From: Azospirillum doebereinerae
GTDB taxonomy: Bacteria; Pseudomonadota; Alphaproteobacteria; Azospirillales; Azospirillaceae
Direction: 5' to 3'
Length of the DNA: 64,000 bases
NCBI RefSeq assembly: GCF_003989665.1
Contig: NZ_RZIJ01000001.1
Span: 186,001 to 250,000 of the forward strand
Positions 35,367 to 45,066 of the stretch are shown here, piece by piece. Within the stretch, counting starts at the first letter, position 1. Every line of letters begins with the position of its first letter. The notes beneath the pieces were generated by a model, which saw only the letters and a program-made list of their open reading frames with translations, did not search any database and was not told where the DNA came from. The translations under genes were made by a program, and so were the position numbers.

Positions 35367-36209
35367 TTGCGTCTCCCGAAAGCCGTTCTGACCGCCTTTC
35401 TCCTCCTGGCGTCGCCGTCGCTTGGCCGGGCGGCTGAAACCACCGCCGTCACCATCGACAGCGCGGCCAATCTTGGATCGGCCGAGCGGCTGGCGCTGGC
35501 GGGAATCCTCAGCACGCCGGACGGGCCGGGGCCGTTTCCGGCCGTGGTCCTGCTCCACGGCTGCGGCGGGCTTCGTCCCAACACCGCGTTGTGGCAACGC
35601 TTTTTCACCGAGCGGGGCTTCGTCACACTGGCGGTGGACAGCTTCGGCTCCCGCCACGTCAAGGAAATCTGCAACACGAGCGGTCTGGTCACCTGGAAGA
35701 TGCGCGCCGCCGACGCGTTCGGCGCGCTGGAGCATCTGGCCCGCCAGCCGACCATCCGGCGCGACTCGATCCTGGTCATGGGCTTCTCCCATGGCGGAGG
35801 GATCGCGCTGGACGTCACATCCTCGTTCCGGCTGGATAAACGAGCGGCCCAGGCGCCGCGCTTCCAAGCGGCCTTGGCCCTGTACCCGCCCTGCGGAGCC
35901 CGCGAACGCCGGGACAGCGCGCGGTCGGTCCCCACCTTCATCGCGGTGGGGGCCGACGACGACTGGACGCCGACGGACGATTGCCGGGCCTTGGCGGCCA
36001 ACCGCCGGGCGACGCCGCCGGTCGACCTTCACGTCTACCCGGACACCGCGCATTCCTTCGACAATCTGGACCGGCCGCTGACCTATCTGCCGCGCGCGCT
36101 GAACCGGCACAGCGCCACCGGATTCGGCGCCACGGTCGGCGGCAACCCGGACGCCGCGCGGGCGGTTCAGGCCGACCTCGACCGCTTCCTGTCCGAACGG
36201 CTGCGCTGA
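35367..36209 (+). CDS. Exported dienelactone hydrolase-like protein
   Basis: A 280-aa alpha/beta hydrolase. The nucleophile elbow is MGFSHGGGI, the acid lies in VGADDDWTP, and the His in PDTAHSFDN; VVLLHGCGGL forms the oxyanion region. It is preceded by a signal peptide (RLPKAVLTAFLLLASPSLGR, then AAETT). I chose the TTG at 35367 because AAAGGA sits 7 nt upstream and the signal peptide then starts normally; ATG 35334 or 35346 would add 7-11 residues before it. The substrate is unknown: an ester or lactone in the periplasm. It converges on the diguanylate cyclase gene with a 7-bp gap. Confidence 0.82.
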   Translation: MRLPKAVLTAFLLLASPSLGRAAETTAVTIDSAANLGSAERLALAGILSTPDGPGPFPAVVLLHGCGGLRPNTALWQRFFTERGFVTLAVDSFGSRHVKEICNTSGLVTWKMRAADAFGALEHLARQPTIRRDSILVMGFSHGGGIALDVTSSFRLDKRAAQAPRFQAALALYPPCGARERRDSARSVPTFIAVGADDDWTPTDDCRALAANRRATPPVDLHVYPDTAHSFDNLDRPLTYLPRALNRHSATGFGATVGGNPDAARAVQADLDRFLSERLR

Positions 36210-36216
36210 GGTCCCG

Positions 36217-37152
36217 TCAGCCCGCCAAAGATTTCGGCAGGGCGATCTGCGGCTCCATCTCCACCCGGTTGCGGCCGCCGTGCTTGGCGCGGTAGAGCGC
36301 GGCGTCGGCGCGGGCCAGCAATTGTTCGATGTCGCGGTCGGCCGCCGCCATCCAGGCCAGACCGATGCTGACCGTCAGCCGCAGCTCGCCGCCGGCCTCC
36401 AGCGGCAGGGCGGTCTCGGCGATGCGTTCGCGAACCCGCTGGGCGGCGGTGAAGGCGTTGACCGGCGGGGTTTCCGGCATGACCACGGCGAACTCCTCAC
36501 CGCCCAGCCGGCCGATCAGGTCGCAGCCGCGCAGCGCGCTCTTGCAGCAGCGAACCGTCATGCGGATGGCCTCGTCGCCGGTGGCGTGGCCGTGAGTGTC
36601 GTTGACCCGCTTGAAGTGGTCGATGTCCAGCATCACCACCGACAGCGGCCGCTCGTATCGTCGCGAGCGGGTGAACTCTTCAGCCCCCCTTTCCAGGAAG
36701 CGGCGGCGATTGAGCGCGCCGGTCAGCGCGTCGGTGGTCGCCAGCCGTTCGAGGTCACGCTGCATGGCGACGACGCGCGACGCGGCCAGCAGGCGGGCCG
36801 CCGTCCATTTCCAGTCCAGCGGCTTGCGCAGGAACTCGTCGGCCCCGGCCTCCACCAGCTCGTGGAACTGCTCGGTCATGCTGCCGGGGATCATCAGGAT
36901 CAGGTAGAGGTGGCGCAACCCCTGGGCGGTGCGCAGATGCCAGCACAGTTCCAGGCCGGTCATGTCCTTGAGCTTGATGTCGGCCATGACCACGTCGAAC
37001 CGCTCGCGCGCCACGGCCTCCATGGCCTCGGCACCGTTGACCGCCAGACTCGTGCTGTAGCCGAGCTTGTTCAGCTCGTACACCATCATGTTCTGATGAT
37101 GCGGTGAATCGTCAACGATCAGAATACGCAAAGCCGACGCTCCCAGCGGCAA
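36217..37152 (-). CDS. Response regulator with GGDEF domain (PleD-like diguanylate cyclase)
   Basis: A 311-aa protein: receiver (about 8-122) with the phospho-acceptor Asp58 and Lys110, then a GGDEF domain (about 140-300). The active site is GGEEF (217-221), consistent with c-di-GMP synthesis. An inhibitory I-site RGCD (208-211) sits exactly five residues before it, predicting product feedback. It presumably makes c-di-GMP when phosphorylated. Possible partners within the window are the PAS kinases and the PilZ chemoreceptor, but no cognate kinase is adjacent. The gene is monocistronic, its stop 7 bp from a converging hydrolase gene. Confidence 0.94.
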   Translation of the reverse strand: MPLGASALRILIVDDSPHHQNMMVYELNKLGYSTSLAVNGAEAMEAVARERFDVVMADIKLKDMTGLELCWHLRTAQGLRHLYLILMIPGSMTEQFHELVEAGADEFLRKPLDWKWTAARLLAASRVVAMQRDLERLATTDALTGALNRRRFLERGAEEFTRSRRYERPLSVVMLDIDHFKRVNDTHGHATGDEAIRMTVRCCKSALRGCDLIGRLGGEEFAVVMPETPPVNAFTAAQRVRERIAETALPLEAGGELRLTVSIGLAWMAAADRDIEQLLARADAALYRAKHGGRNRVEMEPQIALPKSLAG

Positions 37153-37289
37153 CGCCCTCGTTTATGGAGCATGATGCGGGGGTGTGCAAATGTCCTGAAC
37201 GCGCGGGCCACCACCTATGACCGAAGACACAGCGCACCGCGCGCGGCGGCTGACACCTCGCCGCAGCCTATCACCCTTACATTGCAGCT

Positions 37290-38459
37290 TCATGGCAGGT
37301 GAGGGCTTTTCAGATAGTCCTCGCTCTGCATTTCCATCAAGCGGCTGACCGTGCGTTCGAACTCGAAAGCGTGAGTCCCCTCCGGGTAGAGCCGTTCCGG
37401 CGGACCGGCGGCGGCGACCACGATGTTGACCTTGTGCTCGTACAGCGCGTCGATCAGCGTCATGAAGCGCTTGGCCTCGTTGCGCAGATCGTCCTTCATC
37501 GTCGGCACATCGTCGATCAGCACGGTCTGGAAATGCGTGGCGATCGCCAGGTAATCGGCGGCGCCGAAGGGCTTGCCGCAGAGATCCCAGAAATCGACCC
37601 AGGCGACGCCCTTGGCCGCGCGCTCGATCTCGACCCGGCGGCCCTGCACCAGCAGATGCGTCGCCTCCCCGGCCGCCCCGCCGGTCAGCGCCGCGAAGGC
37701 CTCCTTCATCGCCGCGTCCGACGCCGGCCCCAGCGGGTGGTGGTAGATCGGCATGCCCCTCATCCGGTCCAGCCGGTAGTCGGTGGGGCCGTCCAGCGAC
37801 AGGACGTCCAGCTTCTCCTTGAGCAGCGCGATGAAGGGCAGGAACAGGTCGCGCTGCAGGCCGTCCTTGTAGAGCATGTCCGGCGGCCAGTTCGACGTCG
37901 CCACCACCACCACGCCCAGGTCGAACAGGTGGGTGAACAGCCGGCCCAGGATCATCGCGTCCACGACGTTGGTGACGTGGAACTCGTCGAAGCAGAGCAG
38001 CCACGCCTCCCCGGCCAGCGCGCGGGCCAGTTCGGGCAGGCTGTCGTCGGCGCCGCCGGCCTTGACCTTGCCCGACTGGCGGTGATCGTGGATGCGCTGG
38101 TGGACCTCCAGCATGAACTCGTGGAAATGGACGCGGCGCTTGTGCTCCACGGGAGCGGTCTCGAAGAACAGATCCATCAGCATGGATTTGCCCCGCCCCA
38201 CCCCGCCGTAGAGGTAGAGCCCCTGCGGCGCGGTCGACGCCACGTCGGGCGGCGGCGATGCCCGCAAGCGCCCCAGCCCGAAGCGGTCGAGCCAGCCGCC
38301 CGCCGACGCCTTCGCCTCCCCCGCCGGCTGCGGGCGGTAGCCCTTCAAAGCCTGGTAGAGGCTCTGGAACTTCTCGGCGGCCAGCGCCTGGTCCGGATCG
38401 GGGCGGATCGTGCCCTGGCCACGGCGGGCACGGTAGAGCGAAAGCGGTCCTTCGGTCAT
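37290..38459 (-). CDS. zapE: Cell division protein ZapE (AFG1-like ATPase)
   Basis: A 389-aa AAA-type P-loop ATPase of the AFG1/LACE1/ZapE family. Walker A is GGVGRGKSMLMDLFF and Walker B is LLCFDEFHVTNV. Family motifs RRVHFHEFMLEVHQRIH and VVATSNWPPDMLYKDGLQRD are intact. In E. coli ZapE interacts with FtsZ and is needed for division under low oxygen or high temperature. ATG 38459 was chosen at the family N-terminus (GPLSLYRARRGQG); no strong ribosome-binding site is visible. It is divergent from the sensor kinase at 38664. Confidence 0.93.
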   Translation of the reverse strand: MTEGPLSLYRARRGQGTIRPDPDQALAAEKFQSLYQALKGYRPQPAGEAKASAGGWLDRFGLGRLRASPPPDVASTAPQGLYLYGGVGRGKSMLMDLFFETAPVEHKRRVHFHEFMLEVHQRIHDHRQSGKVKAGGADDSLPELARALAGEAWLLCFDEFHVTNVVDAMILGRLFTHLFDLGVVVVATSNWPPDMLYKDGLQRDLFLPFIALLKEKLDVLSLDGPTDYRLDRMRGMPIYHHPLGPASDAAMKEAFAALTGGAAGEATHLLVQGRRVEIERAAKGVAWVDFWDLCGKPFGAADYLAIATHFQTVLIDDVPTMKDDLRNEAKRFMTLIDALYEHKVNIVVAAAGPPERLYPEGTHAFEFERTVSRLMEMQSEDYLKSPHLP

Positions 38460-38663
38460 GAGAGTCGCGCGGCCTTCGGCTGGGAACACCCCCTTACCTA
38501 GCGGATGGCGGCACGCGGGGCAACGCCGGGCGTCTCGGGACGGGCCGGACGGCTGCTATGCCCCTCAATCGATAAGGTTAAGCTTTCCCTGCGCGCGCCG
38601 CTCCTTTATTGAAGGTTTCCGTTCGTACGCCCTGCATGCCGACTTGGGGGAACCTCGACGCCG

Positions 38664-40859
38664 ATGGACGCCTCCGGTCCGACCGACGCACCGCTTCGCG
38701 CGCCTGCCCCGCCATCAGGGCCGCCATCGGAAACGACGGGCGGCATGCTGGGGTCGGTGCGCTACCTGATGATGGCATCGGGGCTGGCCTTCGTCCTCGT
38801 CGTCAACGGGCTGATCGGCTACGGCATCGTCCAGCGCCGCCACGAGGCGCTCGACGCCGGGGAACGCGCCACCCGCGACCTCGCCCGCATGCTGGAGGCG
38901 CAGGCGCTGCGCACCGTCTTCGCGGTCGACCAGCTCCTGGCGGATCTGGCCTTCGCGCTGAACACCCACGCGGAAGGACGGCTGCCCGACAGCCCCGCCA
39001 TCCACGAGCATCTGGTCCAGCGCCGCAACGCCTTCCCGCAGGTCGCTGGGCTGGTGGTGGTCGGCCGTGACGGCGAGGTGCTGCACCACACCGCCGACAC
39101 GCCGGTCCCTCCCTTCCGCTTGACCGATCGCGGTTTCTTCACGGCGCCGCGCGACGAGCGGGCCGGGTTGGAAGGCCGCCTCCACATCGGGGGCATCACG
39201 ACGAGCCGGGTCGTGCAGGGCACCCAGGTGATTCCGTTCAGCCGGCGCTGGTCCGTGCCGGCGGAGACCGGCGGCGAGGCGTTCGGCGGCGCCGTCGTCG
39301 CCATGGTCGATCCGTCCCGGCTGGCCACCACGCTGGAATCGATGCGCATCGACCAGGAGGGCAGCGTCGTCCTGGCGCTGGCCGACGGCCCCGTGCTGCT
39401 GGAGCGCCCCCGACCGACCCATCGCGATCCTCTGCTCACGCTGTCGCAATGGCCGGCGGTGGCGCGGGCGCTGGAGGGGCACAGCGAGGCCACCATCCGC
39501 GACGCCGCCCCCGATGGTCCGGAAAACCTGATCAGCGTGCGGCGGGTCCAGGGCTACCCGCTGGTCGTGGCGGCCTCCCTGCCCTCCGCCGACGCGCTGG
39601 CCGATTGGCGGCGGGACACAGCGGCGTGGACCGCCATCGGCGCCGCGATGACGCTGGCCATCACCCTGCTGACCGCCTTCGTCGTCCGCCAGCACGTGCG
39701 GCGCGAGCAGGACCAGGCCCGGCTGGCGGCCGCGTCGCGCCGCATCCGGGGCATCCTCGATTCGATGCTGGACGCGGTGGTGACCTTCGACGATTCCGGC
39801 CGCATCGCCACCTTCAACCGCGCGGCCGAGAGCATGTTCGGCGTGGCGGAGACCGCCATGGTCGGCCAGCCGATCGACGCGCTGATCCCCGAGGGCGGCG
39901 GCCACGCCGACGACCGCGACCTGATGGCCCGTCGCCACGACGGCCACGCCTTCCCGGTCGGCTTCACGGTCAGCGAGTTGCGGCTGGGCCGGCGGTCGGA
40001 CGCGAAGGCGGAGGCACCAGCGGACGCCCAGCGCGTCTTCGTCGGCGTGATCCGCGACATGACCCGCCGCAAGCAACAGGAGGCCGAGCTGGTGGCCTCC
40101 AAGACCCAGGCCGAACTCGCCAACCGCGCCAAGAGCGAGTTCCTGGCGAACATGAGCCACGAGCTGCGCACCCCGCTGAACGCCATCATCGGCTTCGCGG
40201 AAATCCTGACCAGCGAGTTCTTCGGCGCGCTGGACGACCGGCAGATGGCCTGCGCGCGGGACATCCACGACAGCGGCGAGCATCTGCTGGAGATCGTCAA
40301 CGCCGTGCTCGACATGTCGAAGGTCGACGCCGGCCAGTACGAACTGCACGAGGAGGCGGTGGAACTGCACGAGGCGCTGGGCCAATGCCTGATCATGCTG
40401 CGCGACCGCGCCGCCAGCGGCGGGGTGGAGGTGCGCGACGGCACGGCCGGCATCGCCGCGACGCTGTGGGTGGACCGCCGGGCCTTCAAGCAGGTGATTC
40501 TGAACCTGCTGTCCAACGCGGTGAAGTTCACGCCGCGCGGCGGCAGCGTCACCATCACGGCCGAGTCCGACGCGGCAGGCGGCTTCCGGCTGACGGTGGC
40601 CGACACTGGCATCGGCATCCCGGCGGAGTTCATGGGCGAGCTGTTCCAGCCCTTCCGCCAGGCGGAGAATTCGGCCAGCCGGCGCTACGAGGGGACCGGG
40701 CTCGGCCTGTCGATCTCCAAGAACTTCATGGATTTGCACGGCGGGACGCTGAGCTGCCGCAGCGTGCTCGGCGCCGGCACGGCCATGACCCTGCACCTTC
40801 CCGCCGCCCGCGTGCTGAACGGAGGCGGGCCGGTGGCGGGGAATGCCCCCTCAGCGTAG
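38664..40859 (+). CDS. Membrane sensor histidine kinase with Cache and PAS domains
   Basis: A 731-aa kinase. TM1 lies at about 33-56 and TM2 at about 318-340, enclosing a periplasmic dCache-like sensor (LVVVGRDGEVLHHTAD, LTDRGFFTAPRDE). A cytoplasmic PAS (IRGILDSMLDAVVTFDDSGR) is followed by HisKA with His499 (LANMSHELRTPLNAIIGFAE) and HATPase motifs (NLLSNAVKFTPRGG, DTGIGIP, GTGLGLSISK). It likely senses a periplasmic small molecule such as an organic acid or amino acid. No response regulator is adjacent. Its last 9 bp overlap the convergent pdxY gene. Confidence 0.93.
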   Translation: MDASGPTDAPLRAPAPPSGPPSETTGGMLGSVRYLMMASGLAFVLVVNGLIGYGIVQRRHEALDAGERATRDLARMLEAQALRTVFAVDQLLADLAFALNTHAEGRLPDSPAIHEHLVQRRNAFPQVAGLVVVGRDGEVLHHTADTPVPPFRLTDRGFFTAPRDERAGLEGRLHIGGITTSRVVQGTQVIPFSRRWSVPAETGGEAFGGAVVAMVDPSRLATTLESMRIDQEGSVVLALADGPVLLERPRPTHRDPLLTLSQWPAVARALEGHSEATIRDAAPDGPENLISVRRVQGYPLVVAASLPSADALADWRRDTAAWTAIGAAMTLAITLLTAFVVRQHVRREQDQARLAAASRRIRGILDSMLDAVVTFDDSGRIATFNRAAESMFGVAETAMVGQPIDALIPEGGGHADDRDLMARRHDGHAFPVGFTVSELRLGRRSDAKAEAPADAQRVFVGVIRDMTRRKQQEAELVASKTQAELANRAKSEFLANMSHELRTPLNAIIGFAEILTSEFFGALDDRQMACARDIHDSGEHLLEIVNAVLDMSKVDAGQYELHEEAVELHEALGQCLIMLRDRAASGGVEVRDGTAGIAATLWVDRRAFKQVILNLLSNAVKFTPRGGSVTITAESDAAGGFRLTVADTGIGIPAEFMGELFQPFRQAENSASRRYEGTGLGLSISKNFMDLHGGTLSCRSVLGAGTAMTLHLPAARVLNGGGPVAGNAPSA

Positions 40860-41711
40860 GCGGGTCGCCGCGAAGCGCCGGGGCGGGTTGACGAAGTCGT
40901 CCTGCGCGGCGATCAGCTGAAGCTCGCGCGTGCCCATCCGGCCGGTGGTCTCGAAGATGGCGTAAATGGCGGCGGACGCCTGCTCCAGCGCGGCGGCGGG
41001 GTCGAAGTTCTTCAGGTAATGGGCCAGGAACAGCGCCGCCACCGCGTCGCCCGACCCGTTGGGCGCCGGGTCCAGCGCCAGACGCGGCGTCGCCACCAGC
41101 CACGCCCCGTCGGCGGTGTCCACCAGCATCTCGATGCTGTCGGCGGGCGCCTCGTCCCGGGTCAGGCTGGTGACCAGCACCAAGCCCGGACCGCGCGCGC
41201 GCAGCGACGCCGTGGCCGACAGCGCGTCATCCAGCGTGGCGACCTTGCGGTCGGTCAGGTATTCCAGCTCGAATTGGTTGGGGGTCATCAGGTCGGCGGC
41301 TGGGACCGCGTGGTCCCTGATGAACTCCGGCAGGCCGGGCCGCACGAAGAAGCCGCGCCCGACGTCGCCCATCACCGGATCGCAGCAGTAGATCGCCTTG
41401 GGGTTGGCCGCCTTGACCCGCGCCGCCGCCTGGACGATCACCCCGCCCAGCCCGACGTCGCCCATGTAGCCGGACAGCACCGCGTCGCAGCGCGGCAGCG
41501 CGTCGCGCGCGGCGATGCCGTCGATGATGTCGGCGATGTGCTCGGCCGTGAAGACCTGCCCGGTCCAGGCGCCGTAGCCGGTGTGGTTGGAGAACTGGAC
41601 GGTGTTCACGGCGACGGCGTCGATCCCCAGCCGTTGCAGCGGAAACACCGCGGCCCGGTTGCCGACATAGCCGTAAGCGACGTGCGATTGGATGGTCAGG
41701 ACGGTCTTCAT
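40851..41711 (-). CDS. pdxY: Pyridoxal kinase
   Basis: A 286-aa ribokinase-family enzyme phosphorylating pyridoxal in PLP salvage. The N-terminus [20 protein letters not shown], the segment YCCDPVMGD, and the C-terminal [12 protein letters not shown] with the catalytic Asp are characteristic of PdxY. The 286-aa length is standard. ATG 41711 begins the conserved sheet; upstream codons are unrelated. Its 3' end overlaps the convergent kinase gene by 9 bp, so antisense interference between the two transcripts is possible. Confidence 0.95.
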   Translation of the reverse strand: MKTVLTIQSHVAYGYVGNRAAVFPLQRLGIDAVAVNTVQFSNHTGYGAWTGQVFTAEHIADIIDGIAARDALPRCDAVLSGYMGDVGLGGVIVQAAARVKAANPKAIYCCDPVMGDVGRGFFVRPGLPEFIRDHAVPAADLMTPNQFELEYLTDRKVATLDDALSATASLRARGPGLVLVTSLTRDEAPADSIEMLVDTADGAWLVATPRLALDPAPNGSGDAVAALFLAHYLKNFDPAAALEQASAAIYAIFETTGRMGTRELQLIAAQDDFVNPPRRFAATRLR

Positions 41712-41886
41712 GAGCGAAAGCCTATGCGACCCGTGGCGGGCGGTAAACCCATCGACTCCTGCGGGTGACGGCTGGAAAGGCGCATGGCAGCCATGCCGGC
41801 CGCGCGCGGCGTGCCCTGCCGCATGGACTTCGCCGGAGGCCGGCGGTAATGCTGCCCGGACCGTTTGTTCCATCCGGGGATCTTCC

Positions 41887-42771
41887 ATGGCCATGACCGT
41901 CCGCCCGCGCCGCAGCGTCCTCTACATGCCGGGGTCGAACGCCCGCGCGCTGGAGAAGGGGCGCAGCCTGCCCGCCGACGGGCTGATCCTCGACCTGGAG
42001 GACGCCGTCGCCCCGGACGCCAAGGCCCCGGCGCGCGACACCATCCGCGAGGCCATCGCGGCCGGCGGCTACGGCGGGCGTGAACTGATCGTCCGCACCA
42101 ACGGGCTGAGCTCCCCCTGGGGCTACGACGACCTGCGCATGGCCGCCACCAGCGGCGCCGACGCCGTGCTGCTACCCAAGGTGGAGAGCCCCGACGGCGT
42201 CCGCCAGGCCGAGGCGGTGCTGCGCGCCGCCGGGGCGCCGGAGACGCTGCGGATCTGGTGCATGATGGAGACCCCGCTCGGCGTCCTGAACGCCAGGGAG
42301 ATCGCCGGGGCCTCGCCCGCGCTGGGCGGGCTGGTGCTGGGCACCTCGGACCTTGCCAAGGACCTGCACGCCGCCCACACGCGCGACCGGCTGCCGATGA
42401 TCACCAGCTTGGGGCTGTGCCTGCTGGCCGCGCGGGTCTACGGATTGGCGGTGCTCGACGGGGTGCATCTGGACCTCAACGACGACGAGGGCTTCGCCTT
42501 CTCCTGCCGCCAGGGCCGCGAGTTGGGCTTCGACGGCAAGACGCTGATCCATCCCAAGACCATCGCCGCCTGCAACGACGCCTTCGCGCCAAGCGCCGAC
42601 GAGATCGCCCAGGCGCGCCGCATCATCGAGGCCCATGGAGAGGCGGCGGCGCAGGGCAAGGGCGTCGTGCTGGTGGACGGCAAGCTGGTGGAGAACCTGC
42701 ACGTCGAGAACGCCCGCCGGCTGGTCGCGCTCGGCGAGGCCATCGCGGCGCTGGACTCCGCCGGCCGGTAG
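41887..42771 (+). CDS. CoA ester lyase, CitE/malyl-CoA lyase family
   Basis: A 294-aa TIM-barrel lyase of the HpcH/HpaI-CitE superfamily. RRSVLYMPGSNARALEKGRS opens the family; GLILDLEDAVAPDAK and CMMETPLGVLNARE carry the Mg-binding Glu/Asp residues; GFDGKTLIHPKTI and the HGEAAAQGKGVVLVDGKLVE tail are typical. It may cleave malyl-, citramalyl- or beta-methylmalyl-CoA to glyoxylate or pyruvate plus an acyl-CoA. The exact substrate cannot be decided, and no companion mutase or CoA-transferase gene is nearby. It is divergent from pdxY. Confidence 0.9.
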   Translation: MAMTVRPRRSVLYMPGSNARALEKGRSLPADGLILDLEDAVAPDAKAPARDTIREAIAAGGYGGRELIVRTNGLSSPWGYDDLRMAATSGADAVLLPKVESPDGVRQAEAVLRAAGAPETLRIWCMMETPLGVLNAREIAGASPALGGLVLGTSDLAKDLHAAHTRDRLPMITSLGLCLLAARVYGLAVLDGVHLDLNDDEGFAFSCRQGRELGFDGKTLIHPKTIAACNDAFAPSADEIAQARRIIEAHGEAAAQGKGVVLVDGKLVENLHVENARRLVALGEAIAALDSAGR

Positions 42772-42878
42772 CGCCCCCCGCCGCTTTTTCCCGCCGCGAC
42801 TCCGAGATTCTGCGCCCGCCCCGGAACCAACCTCCGCCCCGCCCGGTTGTCGAAAAAAGGCAAAGGTGGAGGTTGAAG

Positions 42879-43172
42879 ATGGCCTCGAAAGAGAGCAGCC
42901 GTAGCACGTCAGGGCGCGGGTTCGCGTCGATGGACCCCGACCGGCAACGACAGATCGCCAGCAAGGGCGGTGAAAGCGTTCCGGCCGACAAGCGCAGCTT
43001 TTCCAAGAATCCGGAACTCGCCGCCGAGGCTGGGCGCAAGGGCGGGCGCAGCGTGCCCGCATCCTCGCGCAGCTTCTCCCGCAACCCCTCGCTGGCGGCG
43101 GAAGCCGGGCGCAAGGGGGGGCAGGCGAGCCACGGCGGTCGTCCGGCCGACCGGCCGGACGGCGCCGACTGA
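42879..43172 (+). CDS. KGG-repeat stress-induced protein
   Basis: A 97-aa hydrophilic protein built of three repeats of the stress-induced KGG (GsiB/YciG-like) motif. Each ends in KGG: GFASMDPDRQRQIASKGG, then SFSKNPELAAEAGRKGG, then SFSRNPSLAAEAGRKGG. Such proteins are intrinsically disordered and expressed under desiccation, salt or stationary-phase stress in other bacteria. GGAGG sits 7 nt before ATG 42879, an unusually good ribosome-binding site for this window, suggesting high expression. A strong terminator follows. It lacks the DNA-binding features of histone-like proteins. Confidence 0.9.
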   Translation: MASKESSRSTSGRGFASMDPDRQRQIASKGGESVPADKRSFSKNPELAAEAGRKGGRSVPASSRSFSRNPSLAAEAGRKGGQASHGGRPADRPDGAD

Positions 43173-43201
43173 TCCGGGACAGAAACGCACGGCCCAAACG
43201 A

Positions 43202-43235
43202 AAAACCCCCGCCCTCGTTCGAGGGCGGGGGTTTT
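43202..43235. terminator. Strong bidirectional rho-independent terminator
   Basis: AAAA-CCCCCGCCCTCG (43202-43217) pairs perfectly with CGAGGGCGGGGG-TTTT (43220-43235). It lies between the convergent KGG-protein and leuB genes and can end both transcripts. Confidence 0.95.
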
Positions 43236-43266
43236 CTTCAGTCCCGCGTTCCGATGGCCGTGCCGG

Positions 43267-44385
43267 TCAGACAGCGGCGGCCTTGTCCAACTCGCGCAGG
43301 ATCGAATCGCCCATCACCGTCGTGGAGCAGCGGGCCATGCCCGGCGCCATGATGTCGGCGGTGCGCATGCCGCCGCCGAGCACGTTCTGGATGGCCTTTT
43401 CGATCAACCCCGCCTCGGTGTCCATGCCGAAGGAGTAGCGCAGGCACATCGCGAAGGACAGCAGCGTCGCGCAGGGGTTGGCGAGGTCGCGGCCGGCGAT
43501 GTCCGGGGCGGAGCCGTGCACCGGCTCATACAGCGCCTTGCGGTTGCCGTTGGCGTCCGGCGCGCCCAGCGAGGCCGAGGGCAGCATGCCGAGCGACCCG
43601 GTCATCATCGCCGCCTCGTCCGACAGGATGTCGCCGAACAGGTTGTCGGTGACGATCACGTCGAACTGCTTGGGGTTCTTGAGCAGCTGCATGGCGCCGT
43701 TGTCGGCGTACATGTGGTGCAGCTCGACGTCCGAGAACTCCTCCTCGTGCAGCTTGGTCACTTCCTGGCGCCACAGCAGGCCGGATTCCATGACGTTCGC
43801 CTTCTCCATCGAGTGGAGCTTGTTGCCGCGCTTGCGCGCCAGCTCGAACGCCACGCGGGCGACGCGGCGGATTTCCGAGGTCGTGTAGACCTGGGTGTTC
43901 ACGCCGCGGCGCTCGCCGTTGCCGATGTCGGTGATGCCGCGCGGCTCACCGAAATAGACGCCGCCGGTCAGCTCGCGCACGATCAGGATGTCGAGGCCGC
44001 GGATGACGTCGGCCTTGAGGGTCGAGGCGTCGACCAGCGCGTCGAACACCACCGCCGGGCGCAGGTTGGCGAACAGGCCGAGTTCCTTGCGCAGCGCCAG
44101 CAGGCCGGCTTCCGGGCGCTTGGTGTAGTCGGTCGGGTTGTCCCATTTCGGGCCGCCCACGGCGCCCAGCAGCACGGCGTCCGCCGCCATCGCCTCGGCC
44201 AGGGTGGCGTCGTTCAGGGGCACGCCGTAGGCGTCGATGGCCGCGCCGCCGACCAAGCCTTCCGATACGTCGAAGGTCATGCCGCGCTTGCGGTCCATCC
44301 AGTCGATGACCCGGCGCACCTGGCGCATGACCTCCGGACCGATGCCGTCACCGGGAAGGAACAGAAGCTTCTTGTTGGCGGGCAT
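43267..44385 (-). CDS. leuB: 3-isopropylmalate dehydrogenase
   Basis: Third step of leucine synthesis: NAD-dependent oxidative decarboxylation of 3-isopropylmalate. The 372-aa length is standard. Signatures include [16 protein letters not shown] at the N-terminus, the [13 protein letters not shown] substrate loop, the catalytic Lys/Asp segment [20 protein letters not shown], and [20 protein letters not shown]. It lies 69 bp downstream of leuD on the minus strand, so the two are probably cotranscribed. leuC, usually adjacent, is not in the window. Confidence 0.98.
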   Translation of the reverse strand: MPANKKLLFLPGDGIGPEVMRQVRRVIDWMDRKRGMTFDVSEGLVGGAAIDAYGVPLNDATLAEAMAADAVLLGAVGGPKWDNPTDYTKRPEAGLLALRKELGLFANLRPAVVFDALVDASTLKADVIRGLDILIVRELTGGVYFGEPRGITDIGNGERRGVNTQVYTTSEIRRVARVAFELARKRGNKLHSMEKANVMESGLLWRQEVTKLHEEEFSDVELHHMYADNGAMQLLKNPKQFDVIVTDNLFGDILSDEAAMMTGSLGMLPSASLGAPDANGNRKALYEPVHGSAPDIAGRDLANPCATLLSFAMCLRYSFGMDTEAGLIEKAIQNVLGGGMRTADIMAPGMARCSTTVMGDSILRELDKAAAV

Positions 44386-44454
44386 GGCGCACGCACTCCC
44401 AAATACAGACGTCGTGAAACAGGCGAAAACGGAACCGGAGCGGACGACCGGCGG

Positions 44455-45066
44455 TCAGGCGGCCAGCCAGGGCTGCTCGACGCCGCGCTTGGCCTCGAAC
44501 GCGTCGATGGTGCCGACCTTCTGGAGGGTCAGGCCGATGTCGTCGAGGCCGTTGAGCAGGCAGTGCTTGCGGAACGGATCCAGCTCGAAGGTGATCGAGC
44601 CGCCGTCCGGGCCGGTGATCGTCTGGTTTTCCAGATCGACCGTGACCACGGCGTTGGACCCGCGCGACGCGTCGTCGAGCAGCAGGTCCACCTGCTCCTT
44701 GGGCAGCTTGATCGGCAGGATGCCGTTCTTGAAGCAGTTGTTGTAGAAGATGTCGGCGAAGCTGGGCGCGATGATGCAGCGGATGCCGAAATCGGCCAGC
44801 GCCCACGGCGCGTGCTCCCGCGAGGAGCCGCAGCCGAAATTCTCGCCCGCCACGAGGATCTTGGCGCCGCGGTAGGCCGGCTTGTTGAGGACGAAGTCGG
44901 GGATCTCCCCACCGTCGGTGGTGTAGCGCATCTCGTCGAACAGATGCTTGCCCAGACCGGTCCGCTTGATGGTCTTCAGGAACTGCTTGGGGATGATCAT
45001 ATCGGTGTCGATGTTGATCATCGGCAGCGGCGCCGCGACGCCGGAGAGAACCGTAAACTTTTCCAT
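44455..45066 (-). CDS. leuD: 3-isopropylmalate dehydratase small subunit
   Basis: The small (swivel) subunit of isopropylmalate isomerase, which works with LeuC and its 4Fe-4S cluster. The 203-aa length is normal. [18 protein letters not shown] and [20 protein letters not shown] are the family signatures; NGILPIKLP follows. ATG 45066 begins the conserved N-terminus ([15 protein letters not shown]). The leader of about 290 bp separating it from the divergent peptidase gene was searched by eye for a Leu-codon-rich attenuator peptide, and none was seen. Confidence 0.97.
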   Translation of the reverse strand: MEKFTVLSGVAAPLPMINIDTDMIIPKQFLKTIKRTGLGKHLFDEMRYTTDGGEIPDFVLNKPAYRGAKILVAGENFGCGSSREHAPWALADFGIRCIIAPSFADIFYNNCFKNGILPIKLPKEQVDLLLDDASRGSNAVVTVDLENQTITGPDGGSITFELDPFRKHCLLNGLDDIGLTLQKVGTIDAFEAKRGVEQPWLAA

